Source: Prevotellaceae bacterium UBA4332 (lineage in GTDB: Bacteria; Bacteroidota; Bacteroidia; Bacteroidales; Bacteroidaceae). Taken from it: a stretch of 35,672 nt of DNA. Position numbers and translations under genes: made by a program. This document shows positions 14,441 to 24,018 of the stretch, in pieces. Each line of letters starts with the position of its first letter. The stretch's first letter is position 1. Location of the stretch: assembly GCA_002394365.1 (NCBI GenBank), contig DGTQ01000028.1, positions 1-35,672 on the forward strand, written 5' to 3'. Below the pieces are notes generated by a model that worked only from the letters and a program-made list of their open reading frames with translations, ran no database searches and was not told where the DNA came from.

Positions 14441-15313
14441 TTATTGTTGGGTTATCTTTTCTACTTCTTCCTGACATTTTTCCATGAGCCACTTGGGGGT
14501 AGAGGTGGCTCCGCATATTCCCACACTCTTTATTCCTTCGAGCCACTTGGCGTCTATCTCCTCTGGTCCTTCTATGAGGTGAGAGTTATGGTTTTGCTGC
14601 AGGCAGGCATTAAACAACACCTTGCCATTACTGCTCTTTCTGCCACTTACAAAGAGAATGAGGTCGTGCTTGGTGGCAAACTCACAGATATTGGGCATAC
14701 GATTGGCTACCTGTCGGCAGATAGTATCAAAACTCTGGAAGGTGGCTCCTGGCTCGATGTGCCTCTGACAGAAGTCTATTATCTGGTGAAACTCGTCGAG
14801 CGACTTGGTGGTTTGGGAGTAGAGGTATATGTTATGCGAAAAATCCAGTTTCTCTACGTCCGAGGCATGTTCCAGAACTATCGCCTTGCCCTCTGTCTGA
14901 CCTACGAGCCCGAGTACCTCGGCATGTCCGTTCTTGCCAAAGATGACGATGTCGGTAGGACGCTGGGAAGTATCAATGTCGTCGTACTTTTTCTTTATGC
15001 GTTTCTGCAAGGCGAGCACTACAGGACAGGTGGCATCAATGATGGTTATATTATTCTTGCGTGCCAGTTCGTAGGTGGAAGGGGGTTCACCATGCGCCCT
15101 TAGCAAAACGGTCGCATCATGAAGGTGTGACAGTTCCTCATGCTCAATGGTTATGAGTCCCATATCACGCAAACGGTCACACTCCATACCATTATGCACG
15201 ATGTCTCCCAGACAATACAGCTTGCCGCCGTTTGCCAATGTCTCTTCTGCTTTCTGTATGGCTGTCGTAACTCCAAAACAGAAGCCCGAACCTGTATCGA
15301 TTTCTACAATCAT
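14441..15313 (-). CDS. ispH: 4-hydroxy-3-methylbut-2-enyl diphosphate reductase
   Basis: The protein is 290 residues and complete. The three iron-sulphur cysteines are visible: GFCFGV near residue 12, DATCP near 95 and the later SVGICGATSTP stretch. The substrate-binding histidines lie in DIVHNG and RAHGEPP. It carries out the last step of the non-mevalonate (MEP) pathway, making isopentenyl and dimethylallyl diphosphate in the cytoplasm. It sits between meaB (30 bases upstream) and cmk (seven bases downstream), probably as one transcript. Confidence 0.95.
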   Translation of the reverse strand: MIVEIDTGSGFCFGVTTAIQKAEETLANGGKLYCLGDIVHNGMECDRLRDMGLITIEHEELSHLHDATVLLRAHGEPPSTYELARKNNITIIDATCPVVLALQKRIKKKYDDIDTSQRPTDIVIFGKNGHAEVLGLVGQTEGKAIVLEHASDVEKLDFSHNIYLYSQTTKSLDEFHQIIDFCQRHIEPGATFQSFDTICRQVANRMPNICEFATKHDLILFVSGRKSSNGKVLFNACLQQNHNSHLIEGPEEIDAKWLEGIKSVGICGATSTPKWLMEKCQEEVEKITQQ

Positions 15314-15343
15314 CTGTTTTTATTTACCTGTTACCAGTTAGGA

Positions 15344-16444
15344 TTATCGCTGCATCTCGCCAAAATATTTCTCAAGCAGGTTGCTGGCAGCAACAAAACT
15401 GGTCATCTCGTCATTGCGCACACACTCCTCCATAGTCTTCAGGGCAGACTTTATCTCAGGGTTGTTATAGAAACTGTTTCTGAGGGCATTGTCAATGGTC
15501 TCGTACATCCAGTATTTGTTCTGCTCGTGGCGGCGATAGTCGAAATAACCGTTCTGCTTTACAAAGTCGAAATACTCAAATATCATGTCCCATATCTCTT
15601 TTATCCCATAGCCGTAGAAGCCTGAATAGGTCAGCACCTTGCGTTGCCAGCCGCTCTCAGGCATGGGAAAGAAATGGAGAGCATTACGAAATCCCTGGGC
15701 TGCAAGCTCACAACGTTTCACATTGTCGCCATCACACTTGTTGATGACTATGGCATCGCTTATCTCCATTATGCCTCGCTTTATGCCTTGCAGTTCGTCA
15801 CCCGTACCTGCTACCTGAAGGAGGAGGAAGAAATCTACCATAGAGTGACAAGCTGTCTCACTCTGTCCCACTCCCACCGTCTCTACAAATATCTTGTCAT
15901 AGCCAGCAGCTTCACACAGCATGATGGTTTCACGTGTCTTGCGAGCCACGCCTCCCAAACTGCCTGCCGAGGGACTGGGACGAATAAACGCCTTGGGGTG
16001 TACGGCAAGTTTCTCCATACGAGTCTTGTCTCCCAATATGCTGCCCTTAGAACGCTCAGACGAGGGGTCGATAGCGAGCACAGCAAGTTTGCCACCATAA
16101 TTATTGAGAACGTGCAGCCCAAACTGGTCTATTGAGGTGGATTTGCCTGCGCCAGGCACACCACTTATGCCTATCCTCACCGACTTACAAGCGTGGGGCA
16201 GACATTTCTCTATCACCTTCTGCGCCTTTTCCTGGTGTTCGGGTATCATGCTCTCCACCAGCGTTATAGCCTGAGAGAGCATAGTTACATCACCCTTCAG
16301 TATGCCACTGACGAGGTCGTCAACCGTATGTTCCACCCTGCGGAAACGACTACGATTGAGATACGGATTTATTATGCTGGGTTGAGAAACTCCTTTGTTT
16401 ACCTGCAAACCCTGATATTCTGAACTGTTCTCTGGATGTTCCAC
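15344..16444 (-). CDS. meaB: Methylmalonyl-CoA mutase-associated GTPase MeaB
   Basis: The protein is 366 residues. Walker A is GVPGAGKST (about 95-103). DPSSERSKGSILGDKTRM, the switch stretch VETVGVGQSETA and the base-recognition NKCDGDN are all typical of MeaB/ArgK G3E-type GTPases. These load and protect the B12 cofactor of methylmalonyl-CoA mutase, which in many Bacteroidota serves succinate-to-propionate conversion. The mutase genes are not in this window. The N-terminal 30 residues are less conserved. Confidence 0.93.
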   Translation of the reverse strand: MEHPENSSEYQGLQVNKGVSQPSIINPYLNRSRFRRVEHTVDDLVSGILKGDVTMLSQAITLVESMIPEHQEKAQKVIEKCLPHACKSVRIGISGVPGAGKSTSIDQFGLHVLNNYGGKLAVLAIDPSSERSKGSILGDKTRMEKLAVHPKAFIRPSPSAGSLGGVARKTRETIMLCEAAGYDKIFVETVGVGQSETACHSMVDFFLLLQVAGTGDELQGIKRGIMEISDAIVINKCDGDNVKRCELAAQGFRNALHFFPMPESGWQRKVLTYSGFYGYGIKEIWDMIFEYFDFVKQNGYFDYRRHEQNKYWMYETIDNALRNSFYNNPEIKSALKTMEECVRNDEMTSFVAASNLLEKYFGEMQR

Positions 16445-16485
16445 GCTATTGATTTGGTTAAGAATTAAAAGTTAAGAGTTGAGAG

Positions 16486-17556
16486 TTACTTCTTAATCTC
16501 AAGGATAATCTTCTGGTTGCTGGGATCATTAGTTATCATCAGCAGACGAGGGCGCACCTTTAACTTCTTTATGTCCTTCGCCTTACACGTCACGATGAGA
16601 TTTGCCGTCTCGCCTGGCTCTATCTTCTGCTTGTCGAGCGACACCTGCACGCCTGTTGTGAAGAGTTGCAACTTCTGTATGTCCAGCACGGTGCGACCTG
16701 TGTTGGAGATGGTTATCTCGTCTTTGTATTTCGACTTAGTCTGCAGGGGTGTCATGTCTATGTGCTTTCTCGATAGCGAGATATGGGGGGCATAGGCACG
16801 CTTCACGTCGTCTTTTGCCACAGCAGGGGGCAACAAGACAGAGGAAATGGTAATCGCCTTCTCGTGGTTAACCTTGTCGCTGGTGCTGCTGCCAAGGAAC
16901 ACTGTCGTCTGGCTCAGTCCGTAATCACGCAGTTCGTTGGAGTGTATCGTTACCTTCATTATGCCTTTCTGCTTAGGTCCCAGTACGGCAGGCTTCATCT
17001 CGGCAGTTATCCATGATGGGCGCCTCAGCAATACTGGCGAGGTATTTCTCGTGGAAGGGTTCATGATGTGTATCTCCTGCGTAAGACGCTGTCCTTTGTT
17101 GATGTCATCAAACTCTATATTGTCCTTATCTGCAAGCAACACGCCCATCTTGTGAGGGTACTGACCAGAGTAGTTTATTATCTTTGGCACCACCACTCCC
17201 CTTACGGTTATCTCGGTTGGCGTACCCATACGGTCGGCTTGGGTAAACACTCTCACCACCCTGTTGAAGTGGCCCAATTGCTTAGCGTCAAAAGTGAATG
17301 CCACCTGCGCCTTGGCATTGGGCATCAACCTGCCCTTGGTGTATGTTGCAGTAGTACACCCGCAACCTGTGTCTATATCCTTTATCTCTACAGCCTCTGC
17401 CGATGTGTTTTGCAACTCCACCACGTATGTCGCAGGTCGATTGTAGAGCAGTTCTCCACAGTCCACCTCCTTATATACTGGCGTCAGCCCTTGTGCCATA
17501 GCCTCAAGGGTGCCCATCGTTGCACACATCGTAATATATAATATCTTCTTTCTCAT
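16486..17556 (-). CDS. DUF1573-domain exported protein
   Basis: The protein is 356 residues. A signal peptide covers about 1-21 (MRKKILYITMC ... EAMAQ). The next ~100 residues have the DUF1573 pattern: VELQNTSAEAVEIKDIDTGCGCTT with the CGC motif, then ANAKAQVAFTFDA-like and a strand-rich Ig-like fold. A second Ig-like domain near the end (ITISNTGRTVLDIQKLQLF) suggests two or three tandem ASH/MSP-like domains. The function is not known; such proteins often sit in the periplasm or cell surface. It starts four bases after the macroglobulin-like gene stops, so the two are probably made together. Confidence 0.8.
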   Translation of the reverse strand: MRKKILYITMCATMGTLEAMAQGLTPVYKEVDCGELLYNRPATYVVELQNTSAEAVEIKDIDTGCGCTTATYTKGRLMPNAKAQVAFTFDAKQLGHFNRVVRVFTQADRMGTPTEITVRGVVVPKIINYSGQYPHKMGVLLADKDNIEFDDINKGQRLTQEIHIMNPSTRNTSPVLLRRPSWITAEMKPAVLGPKQKGIMKVTIHSNELRDYGLSQTTVFLGSSTSDKVNHEKAITISSVLLPPAVAKDDVKRAYAPHISLSRKHIDMTPLQTKSKYKDEITISNTGRTVLDIQKLQLFTTGVQVSLDKQKIEPGETANLIVTCKAKDIKKLKVRPRLLMITNDPSNQKIILEIKK

Positions 17557-17560
17557 ATTT

Positions 17561-20500
17561 TCAATTTTCTATTTTCAACTTCGTGCCCTTCGTCCAACCG
17601 CGGAACTCTGGGGCATACTCGCAAACCACCTCGGCATCGCCAAACTGATATTCACCCTCTCGGTCTATGTAGTATTCCGTCTCCACTACGTAGGTGCCCT
17701 TCGCCAGTTGGTCGAAGTGGTAAACGGACTTGCTGTCTCTCATCTCGGCATAGTAACCTCTGTATGCTCCCCAGCGATAACCTGATAGCTGGTTGACTGG
17801 TTCGAGGCATGCTGCGCGGTTGTCCGTCACAGTTACGAAGTCATAGTCTCTGTCTGCCTCTATCGTGAGGGTTACCTTCACTTTCGAGCCTTTTTTCCTC
17901 TCTCCATTCAGTGTGCGAGTTATCTTGAGCGCGCCATGTATGTCCTCAGGCTTTACTGTGTATGTCGATAGCATGGTGGTGTCCTTACTACTATAGAGAG
18001 CATATACGGCATTGATGGTGTTTATAGGGTTATCCCAACGCTGTGTGCGCTTTGCCGACACGAGCCACCTCAACATCTCGCTTATGGTCTGTCCGTCCTC
18101 TGGGGTAACATCCTTCAAAGCCTCTATGCACATGGTGTGGGTTGGTATGCGATAGTCGCACCAGGAATATTGTGCCCTGTAGGAATCGAAGTATCTGCCC
18201 ATGTCCTCACGATATACTGTGTGCTGCTTTATAGCCTCAGCAAACTCCTCTGCCTTTTTCTGCTTGCCGTTTTGGCTCAGGGTGATAACTGCAACAGCTT
18301 TCGTCTGCATGTCGTCATGCTTGGTCTGCTCGTATATCATCTTACGGAAGAAACTCTCAGCACTACCACCGTCCCTTCCACTTATGGCGAGGGTGTAGAG
18401 CCAGTCGAGTGCCGTCTGGCTGAGGTATCTCACCTTGTACTTCTTCATCTCCTGCATCTCTCGCTCCATCTCCACTTTAGCATAACGGAAAGCCTTGTCC
18501 ATCATGTATTCGGTACGCTGTTGTTTGCCCGTCATCAGGTTGAGTCTTGCAAGCGTCTTGAGCACCTCTATGGTTATAAACCTATTGCTCCTCATGCCTC
18601 CATACCACGAGAAACCTCCGTCGGCGTTTTGCAGGTTCAGCAACTGGGCAAGCACGTTGTCATTAGCTGCTGACACGATGGTGTCCTTAACGTGTGCTGC
18701 CAGTATATTGGCATAATAAGCCTGGGCAAGGGTTACTGCATTCTGACTCGCTGGCACCTGCATAGCTGGCAGAGCCTCCATCATCATCTTGCGTGGGTTT
18801 ACCGTTATGGTTGCTGTGTCCTTTTTCTCCTCAAACTCGTTAGTCAATACTGGCAGGAGGTGTTGTTCGCCATCAGAGAAACCTGGCATTTCGGCTATGA
18901 AGGAGCAGAGCACATTCTTCTCCTGCTCTGGCAACTTGAATGTCACGTCTGCTGTCTTTCCTGCTTCTGCGCTTACGGTCTTTTTCTCCTTGTATATTGT
19001 CTTTTCGGTTTCAGCATCCTTCACCACAAGGCTCACCACCATCCTCTGCTTTTTCTCCGTCAGATTGGCTATCGAGGCTCCGACTGTAGCTCTATCCTCC
19101 TTGCGTATGAAGCGCGGCATCTTGCCCTGCACCATGAGTTTCTTTTGCGTCAACGCAGTGGTGTCCATCAGGGCTGTGCCCATATCCTTGTCGTGGGCTA
19201 TCGCCATAAAGCGCCATGTGGTGACACTCTCTGGCATTGTAAATCTCAGGGTGGCTATGCCGTTCTTGTCGGCTTCTACCTGAGGCAGGAAGAATGCTGT
19301 CTCACTGAAGTCCGAGCGCATCTCTACATTCTCTTCTTCCTCGCCTTCGTCATTGCCTTTTACTCCATAGCCTACCACTATGCTCTCCTCTTGTGCTACG
19401 TCAAACGAGCCTATTGGCGCATTGGCACTCATCACTTTGGCATCAGCCGTTTCATACAGTATTGCTCCCTTTGCCAAATTACGTGCCTTAAACATTCTGA
19501 CTCCTGCAAATGGGGAGTAATACCCACCTCTGAACATGTATTCAGGATTTATATGGTTAAACTCCAGTTGCTTCGCCATTATGTGCTTCAGCGTCTTGGC
19601 TCCCCAGAAGTAACAGTTGCCCATGTTGTTGGTTTGCCAATTGGTATAGGGGACATAGAGATTTCTACGGTCTGCCATGTTCCAGTCCAGCTTCTGCAAG
19701 GCGTCCAGACTCTTGTCATACATCACAGCCATCACCTGTGCCTTGCTTGGTGTGCCGTCGGGGTTCTTCACCTTCAGTGTCCAGGTCTCCGTCTGACCAG
19801 GATACAGTTTATCTCTGAAAGTGCCCCACTCCATCGAGAGTTTCTTTGATGGCAGGTATTTCTTCACCTTCACATTGTCGTTATAGAGCCTGCCATCCTT
19901 TACCCAACCCACAGAGTAGCATATTCCGTCGCCATACTCTTCTTTATAGGTAAAGCTGCAGGTAGTAGAGTCTCTGAACTCTATCTTGCCTTTGTCTATC
20001 ACCTCGTTGCCCGAACAGATGGTGTAATAGGCATAGGTTGTCTTGCCCGCTTTTTGTGCCACATCTCTCATGGTTATTACCACTGGTTCATCCACGTTGG
20101 CACTAAAACTCTCTGCCGAAGCAGACAGCATTCTGGGACTCTCTGGCTCTTGTGGCTTTACAGGTCTGTCGTTCTTTCTCGTCAGGGTGATGGTGGCATT
20201 CTGCGTCTCGCCTCCATTGTCTGTCACCTGTGCCTTCAGGGTGTATCTGTAGCAGTAGTACCACGTGGTGTCAACATCCTCTGGCAAAGTAGTAGGCACT
20301 TTTACGAAGAATTTTCCATCAGCATCGGTATATAGGGTGTCATTGCTCAGCTCCTCGCCATATCTGGCTATCCACCAGCCGCTGTTGCGCTTTACGGTAT
20401 AAGCTACTCTCGCATTTGCCACAGGCATCCCGCTATAGGTCTTCGCCTCTCCCCTCACGATTACCGTATCCTGCTCCTGTTGTTTCTTCCCGTTCCCGTC

Positions 20501-22234
20501 ATCATTAAGAGTTACCTTGAAAGTAGGTCTCTTGTAGTCCTCCACCTTTATGGTTGTGTATGCCGAAGCGCGGTTTACTGTTGTCGTCTCGCCTTGCGTG
20601 CCACATTTTGCCCTCACGCCATAGTTGCCGTTCACGCCCTCTTCGGGTATGGTGAAATCGGCAGTTGCTGTACCATAGAGGTCTGTCGCCACCACCTTCT
20701 CTGCCAGTTCCTTTCCCTGCTTGTCGTGCAGGCTCAGGGTTATCTTCTCGCCCTGTGCCACTCGTGGCTCTTTGCTGTTATACATATTGTGGCATATAGC
20801 CGTAACGTGTACAGTATGCCCTCTGCGATATATCGCCCTGTCGGTAAAGAGGTTTATGTACGTCTGCAAAGCCTTGGGAGTGCCTCCTTGCGAGTAGGAT
20901 ATCCATATTACGTCCTCTGGCATGTAGCTGTCCTCTCCCTTTGTGGCACGCAGGGTGTATCTGTAACTCTGGTGCTCTCCTGGTTCTGCACTCAGTATTG
21001 CCTCTCCATCCTTGTTGGTTTGGCATGTCTTTGTCTGTTTCTTCTCCACGCCTGCCTTGCTGTAGTGTATCGTAGCGCCCTCTGCAGGTGCTCCCGTTGT
21101 AGCATCTACTACCGCTATGCGCGTCTTTCTCTGTGGCAGGCGCTGGGCTATTATCCTCAGATCGGTGACGTACAGTTTCCTCTCCTCCACTTTTATGCCT
21201 GTTTTCTCGTCGAGTATGTTTACCGTCCATTCTCCGTATGGCAGAGTACCTATGCTCAGCGAGTCCTTCTCTATGTATTCCCACGCCTGCTTTTTCTCAA
21301 ACGTCTTTCTGAAGATTCTTGTTTCACCCTTTTTGTTGCTCAGTCTGACGTTTAATCCACTTACGTTTCTCACTCGTCTGAACGACACCTTCACCTCTTC
21401 TCTTGTCGAAACCACGCTGTTGGCTATCTCAGCATCATAGGTCGGTTGAGTGAGCTGATTGCGCTGATTTCTCAGTTCGTCTATAGATTTCCAGTTCTTC
21501 CATTCTGCAAGGGCTCTGTCTATCAGGGCTATCTTCTTGCCCGTATCCCTCACGGTGTCTATTGCCTCGAGCGTCCTGCGCCATTGCACCACCTTGTTGT
21601 CCTCACCATACAGGGAGGCATACTTGTTAGTGGTCTCTATGCCGTTGTCCTTCGCCATTATGATAAGGCTCAGCAGGTCGTTGTTGAAATACTTGCTGTC
21701 TTCACCCCTCTTTATCAGTGGCACATACTCCTGCGCCTTGTTGCTGCTTCTGTATAGGGCAGAGTCTGGCGAATGAAGAAGGCTGTCAATCCAGTTTTCG
21801 TTCCTGTTAGCGTTATCGTTCCCGTTCTCGTCTATCTTCCCCAATGCCACATCTGCAAGCGTAGCCTCGACGCCCTTTCCTGAGTTTCTCCAGGCGATTT
21901 GCTTGTTCGTCAGTCTCTGCTTAGCCGAATCCAGAGAGTCTGGCGACACCTCGTTTTGCAGCATCAGTTCCTTCAGCATTGCAGCAAGCAGATTGCCATA
22001 ACTGCCCTCCTTCTCCGCCTTGCGCTCTATCTTGTGTATAGCCTCTAAGGCACTCTTCGGCTGGTCTTTCTCTTCTGCCGTCTTTACCTGTTTCCATAGC
22101 GAGGAAAAAGACTGGGCAAAGCCAAGCTGAGAGCTAAAGAATAGAAATTGAAAACTCAGAACTATCGCCACTATCGCAATAATTCTTCCACCTATCCCAC
22201 TAAGTCTTTTACTTCTTCTATCCATCATTCTCAA
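17561..22234 (-). CDS. Alpha-2-macroglobulin-like large exported protein
   Basis: The protein is 1557 residues with an N-terminal hydrophobic export segment (about 16-40, ending GFAQ). Several Ig-like MG domains follow, including the MG2-like LYVTDLRI ... FTDRAIYRRGHTVHV region (about 455-480). The A2M domain (TWRFMAIAHDKDMGTA, near 1005) and a helical TED-like region (QNADGGFSWYGG, near 1200) follow. I do not find the CxEQ thioester of classical family members, so covalent trapping is unlikely. Bacterial relatives are periplasmic, often lipoproteins, and are thought to guard against proteases. A hexamer repeat (21794-21829) encodes an Asn-rich stretch near residue 140. Part of a long minus-strand gene run. 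Confidence 0.85.
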   Translation of the reverse strand: MRMMDRRSKRLSGIGGRIIAIVAIVLSFQFLFFSSQLGFAQSFSSLWKQVKTAEEKDQPKSALEAIHKIERKAEKEGSYGNLLAAMLKELMLQNEVSPDSLDSAKQRLTNKQIAWRNSGKGVEATLADVALGKIDENGNDNANRNENWIDSLLHSPDSALYRSSNKAQEYVPLIKRGEDSKYFNNDLLSLIIMAKDNGIETTNKYASLYGEDNKVVQWRRTLEAIDTVRDTGKKIALIDRALAEWKNWKSIDELRNQRNQLTQPTYDAEIANSVVSTREEVKVSFRRVRNVSGLNVRLSNKKGETRIFRKTFEKKQAWEYIEKDSLSIGTLPYGEWTVNILDEKTGIKVEERKLYVTDLRIIAQRLPQRKTRIAVVDATTGAPAEGATIHYSKAGVEKKQTKTCQTNKDGEAILSAEPGEHQSYRYTLRATKGEDSYMPEDVIWISYSQGGTPKALQTYINLFTDRAIYRRGHTVHVTAICHNMYNSKEPRVAQGEKITLSLHDKQGKELAEKVVATDLYGTATADFTIPEEGVNGNYGVRAKCGTQGETTTVNRASAYTTIKVEDYKRPTFKVTLNDDGNGKKQQEQDTVIVRGEAKTYSGMPVANARVAYTVKRNSGWWIARYGEELSNDTLYTDADGKFFVKVPTTLPEDVDTTWYYCYRYTLKAQVTDNGGETQNATITLTRKNDRPVKPQEPESPRMLSASAESFSANVDEPVVITMRDVAQKAGKTTYAYYTICSGNEVIDKGKIEFRDSTTCSFTYKEEYGDGICYSVGWVKDGRLYNDNVKVKKYLPSKKLSMEWGTFRDKLYPGQTETWTLKVKNPDGTPSKAQVMAVMYDKSLDALQKLDWNMADRRNLYVPYTNWQTNNMGNCYFWGAKTLKHIMAKQLEFNHINPEYMFRGGYYSPFAGVRMFKARNLAKGAILYETADAKVMSANAPIGSFDVAQEESIVVGYGVKGNDEGEEEENVEMRSDFSETAFFLPQVEADKNGIATLRFTMPESVTTWRFMAIAHDKDMGTALMDTTALTQKKLMVQGKMPRFIRKEDRATVGASIANLTEKKQRMVVSLVVKDAETEKTIYKEKKTVSAEAGKTADVTFKLPEQEKNVLCSFIAEMPGFSDGEQHLLPVLTNEFEEKKDTATITVNPRKMMMEALPAMQVPASQNAVTLAQAYYANILAAHVKDTIVSAANDNVLAQLLNLQNADGGFSWYGGMRSNRFITIEVLKTLARLNLMTGKQQRTEYMMDKAFRYAKVEMEREMQEMKKYKVRYLSQTALDWLYTLAISGRDGGSAESFFRKMIYEQTKHDDMQTKAVAVITLSQNGKQKKAEEFAEAIKQHTVYREDMGRYFDSYRAQYSWCDYRIPTHTMCIEALKDVTPEDGQTISEMLRWLVSAKRTQRWDNPINTINAVYALYSSKDTTMLSTYTVKPEDIHGALKITRTLNGERKKGSKVKVTLTIEADRDYDFVTVTDNRAACLEPVNQLSGYRWGAYRGYYAEMRDSKSVYHFDQLAKGTYVVETEYYIDREGEYQFGDAEVVCEYAPEFRGWTKGTKLKIEN
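21794..21829. repeat. In-frame hexanucleotide repeat (GTTNNN) in the macroglobulin-like gene
   Basis: Six consecutive six-base units each begin with GTT on the plus strand; in the gene this reads AAC at every second codon (Asn-X). The same type occurs in the helicase gene (10167-10196) and mrp (23232-23267), always with AAC in the reading frame. Confidence 0.75.
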
Positions 22235-22334
22235 TTTCTTTTACATTTCTTTACAAGAGGGGAATTTCCGTTCCCACCCCTGCTCCGAGCTCTGCCCGCC
22301 TGAGCCTAAGCGAAGAAGGGGGGATTTGAGGGGG

Positions 22335-23504
22335 CTATTCCTTCACACTAACACGTTTCGTCTTTTCCTGCTCCACATTCCTGCGATTGGTAACCGTAAC
22401 AACGCTCTGCGCCAGACTCAGGAAAGCCTGTCCCGTAGGCGAAGCTACATCAAGAGCTGCAGGCAAACCATTATCGCCACTCTCACATATACTCTGCACC
22501 ACAGGTATCTGTGCCAGCAGGGGCACATTCATTTCCTGTGCCAAGTTCTTGCACCCCTCTTTACCAAATATATAGTATTTCTCGTCAGGGTGCTCAGCAG
22601 GAGTAAACCACGCCATGTTCTCTACCAATCCCAGGATGGGCACGTTCACTTTGTCGTTCATATACATATCTATACCCTTTCTGGCATCGGCAAGAGCCAC
22701 CTGCTGTGGTGTGCTCACGATGATAGCTCCCGTTATTGCAAGCGTCTGCAAGAGAGAAAGGTGTATGTCGCTCGTGCCGGGAGGAGTGTCCAGTATGAGG
22801 TAGTCCAATTCTCCCCAGTCGGCATCGGCTATCAACTGCTTCAACGCACTGCAAGCCATACCTCCTCGCCATAGTGTAGCAGTATCCTTGTTTACGAAGA
22901 AACCTATCGAGAGCAGTTTCACTCCATACTGCTCCAGAGGCATGATGAGCTGTCTGCCATCCTTCTCCACAGCGTAGGGGCGAGCCTCCTCCAGTTGGAA
23001 CATCTTAGGCATCGAAGGACCAAAAATATCCGTATCAAGCAACCCTACACTATATCCTAACCTTGCCAGCGAGATAGCGAGGTTGGCACTCACAGTACTC
23101 TTGCCTACACCACCCTTGCCTGAACTGACAGCAATGATATTCTTCACCTCTGGCAACAATTTGTCGTCCTCTGGTCTTGGTGCCGACTTAAACTCAGTCT
23201 TCACCATTACCTTCAGCCAGTCCTCGTCAGCGTTAACGTTTTCGCTCCCGTTAGCGTTAGCGTTAACATAGTATCTTATCGCCGCTTCAGCAGCCTTTAC
23301 AGTAGATTTCAGGAAAGGGTCTGTCTCCCTCGGGAAAACCAATGTCACTGCAACATTCCACCCTACAACCTCCCCTTGGGGAGACTTAGAGGGGGTCACC
23401 ACAGGTTGGTCAGCCAGCATCTCACTCTCTATCAGGTTTTTCTTGGTACCTGCATACGTCACTGTTGCCAGCGCGTCAACTATCATCTTAGGGTATATCG
23501 TCAT
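22335..23504 (-). CDS. mrp: Mrp/NBP35-family iron-sulphur carrier ATPase
   Basis: The protein is 389 residues. The N-terminal third is a DUF59/MIP18-like domain (MTIYPKMIVDALATV). The deviant P-loop SSGKGGVGKSTVSANLA lies at about 127-143, followed by DTDIFGPSMPKMF and LDTPPGTSDIHLS. These proteins bind and deliver iron-sulphur clusters in the cytoplasm. Compared with the usual Bacteroidota protein, two stretches look inserted: residues about 36-48 (TPSKSPQGEVVG, from a GC-palindrome repeat) and about 80-95 (VNANANGSENVNADE, from a hexamer repeat). Both are in the N-terminal domain, away from the ATPase. The upstream neighbour is xseB. Confidence 0.92.
   Translation of the reverse strand: MTIYPKMIVDALATVTYAGTKKNLIESEMLADQPVVTPSKSPQGEVVGWNVAVTLVFPRETDPFLKSTVKAAEAAIRYYVNANANGSENVNADEDWLKVMVKTEFKSAPRPEDDKLLPEVKNIIAVSSGKGGVGKSTVSANLAISLARLGYSVGLLDTDIFGPSMPKMFQLEEARPYAVEKDGRQLIMPLEQYGVKLLSIGFFVNKDTATLWRGGMACSALKQLIADADWGELDYLILDTPPGTSDIHLSLLQTLAITGAIIVSTPQQVALADARKGIDMYMNDKVNVPILGLVENMAWFTPAEHPDEKYYIFGKEGCKNLAQEMNVPLLAQIPVVQSICESGDNGLPAALDVASPTGQAFLSLAQSVVTVTNRRNVEQEKTKRVSVKE
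23232..23267. repeat. In-frame hexanucleotide repeat in mrp
   Basis: Six six-base units, five beginning GTT and one GCT, run without interruption. In mrp they read as Asn or Ser at every second codon. They match the repeat type in the macroglobulin-like and helicase genes. Confidence 0.75.
23370..23395. repeat. Dispersed GC-palindrome repeat inside mrp
   Basis: CTCCCC-TT-GGGGAG (23370-23383) followed by ACTTAGAGGGGG. It aligns with the reverse of the copy at 35129-35155 nearly base for base and with that in topB, showing one repeat family in two coding regions. Confidence 0.7.
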
Positions 23505-23630
23505 ATCTTTTTCTGCGTTCTTTAGTCCTATTGGTACTTTCTCTTTCGTTCTGTTTCTATTCTACAATAATCTCTTCATATCCACCACTCGGTGAAGGAT
23601 TTAGAGGGATTCTCCCCTTTACGAGAAAAA

Positions 23631-23834
23631 TCATCCGAGCTCCTCCGAAGAATCCGCAATCTGTTTTTCTATCTTCATCAGCCTGTCCCTGCAAAGTTTC
23701 ACCAACTCCTGAGCCTTCTTCAAACTCTCGTTCAGCGATTCAATGCCCACGTCGCCATTCTCCATCCGCGCCACTATTTCTTCGAGTTGCTTCAAAGCCT
23801 CCTCGTACTTCAACGTATCCTTCTCTTCAGCCAT
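23631..23834 (-). CDS. xseB: Exodeoxyribonuclease VII small subunit
   Basis: The protein is 67 residues. KYEEALKQLEEIVARMENG is the strongly conserved XseB signature, followed by a second helix of the coiled hairpin (SLNESLKKAQELVKLCRDRL). It forms exonuclease VII with XseA, degrading single-stranded DNA. xseA is normally just upstream, but the next gene there is divergent (SIMPL protein), so xseA must be elsewhere. Its own promoter lies 23 bases upstream of the start. A gap of 126 bases with degenerate repeat DNA separates it from mrp. Confidence 0.9.
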   Translation of the reverse strand: MAEEKDTLKYEEALKQLEEIVARMENGDVGIESLNESLKKAQELVKLCRDRLMKIEKQIADSSEELG

Positions 23835-23856
23835 AATCGTTCAATGTAGTTTTATG

Positions 23857-23887
23857 CAAAGTTACTCAAAAAGCCATAAAAAACAAC
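23857..23887 (-). promoter_or_regulatory. Promoter of xseB and possibly the following gene run
   Basis: On the minus strand GTTG (23887-23884), 19 bases, TAACTTTG (23864-23857). Transcription should start near 23850, about 16 bases before the xseB ATG. Confidence 0.6.
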
Positions 23888-23913
23888 AAAAAACAAACAC
23901 TTTTTTTGTTTCA

Positions 23914-23946
23914 TTTGCTCATTCTCACAAAAAATTCTTATTTTTG
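23914..23946 (+). promoter_or_regulatory. Promoter of the SIMPL gene
   Basis: TTTG (23914-23917), 21 bases, TATTTTTG (23939-23946). Spacing is slightly long. It gives a leader of about 65 bases and is divergent from the xseB promoter. Confidence 0.5.
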
Positions 23947-24018
23947 CACCAAATAATAAAATGAAGCAACTATAGCCCTCCCTATAGTCCCTATCCAAAC
24001 CTCAAAAACAAAAAAATC

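Noticed and set aside
18692..19849. Long plus-strand frame (385 codons) and others between 17.5 and 21.8 kb
   Set aside because: All lie opposite the macroglobulin-like gene, lack recognisable domains and have cysteine- and histidine-rich shadow composition.
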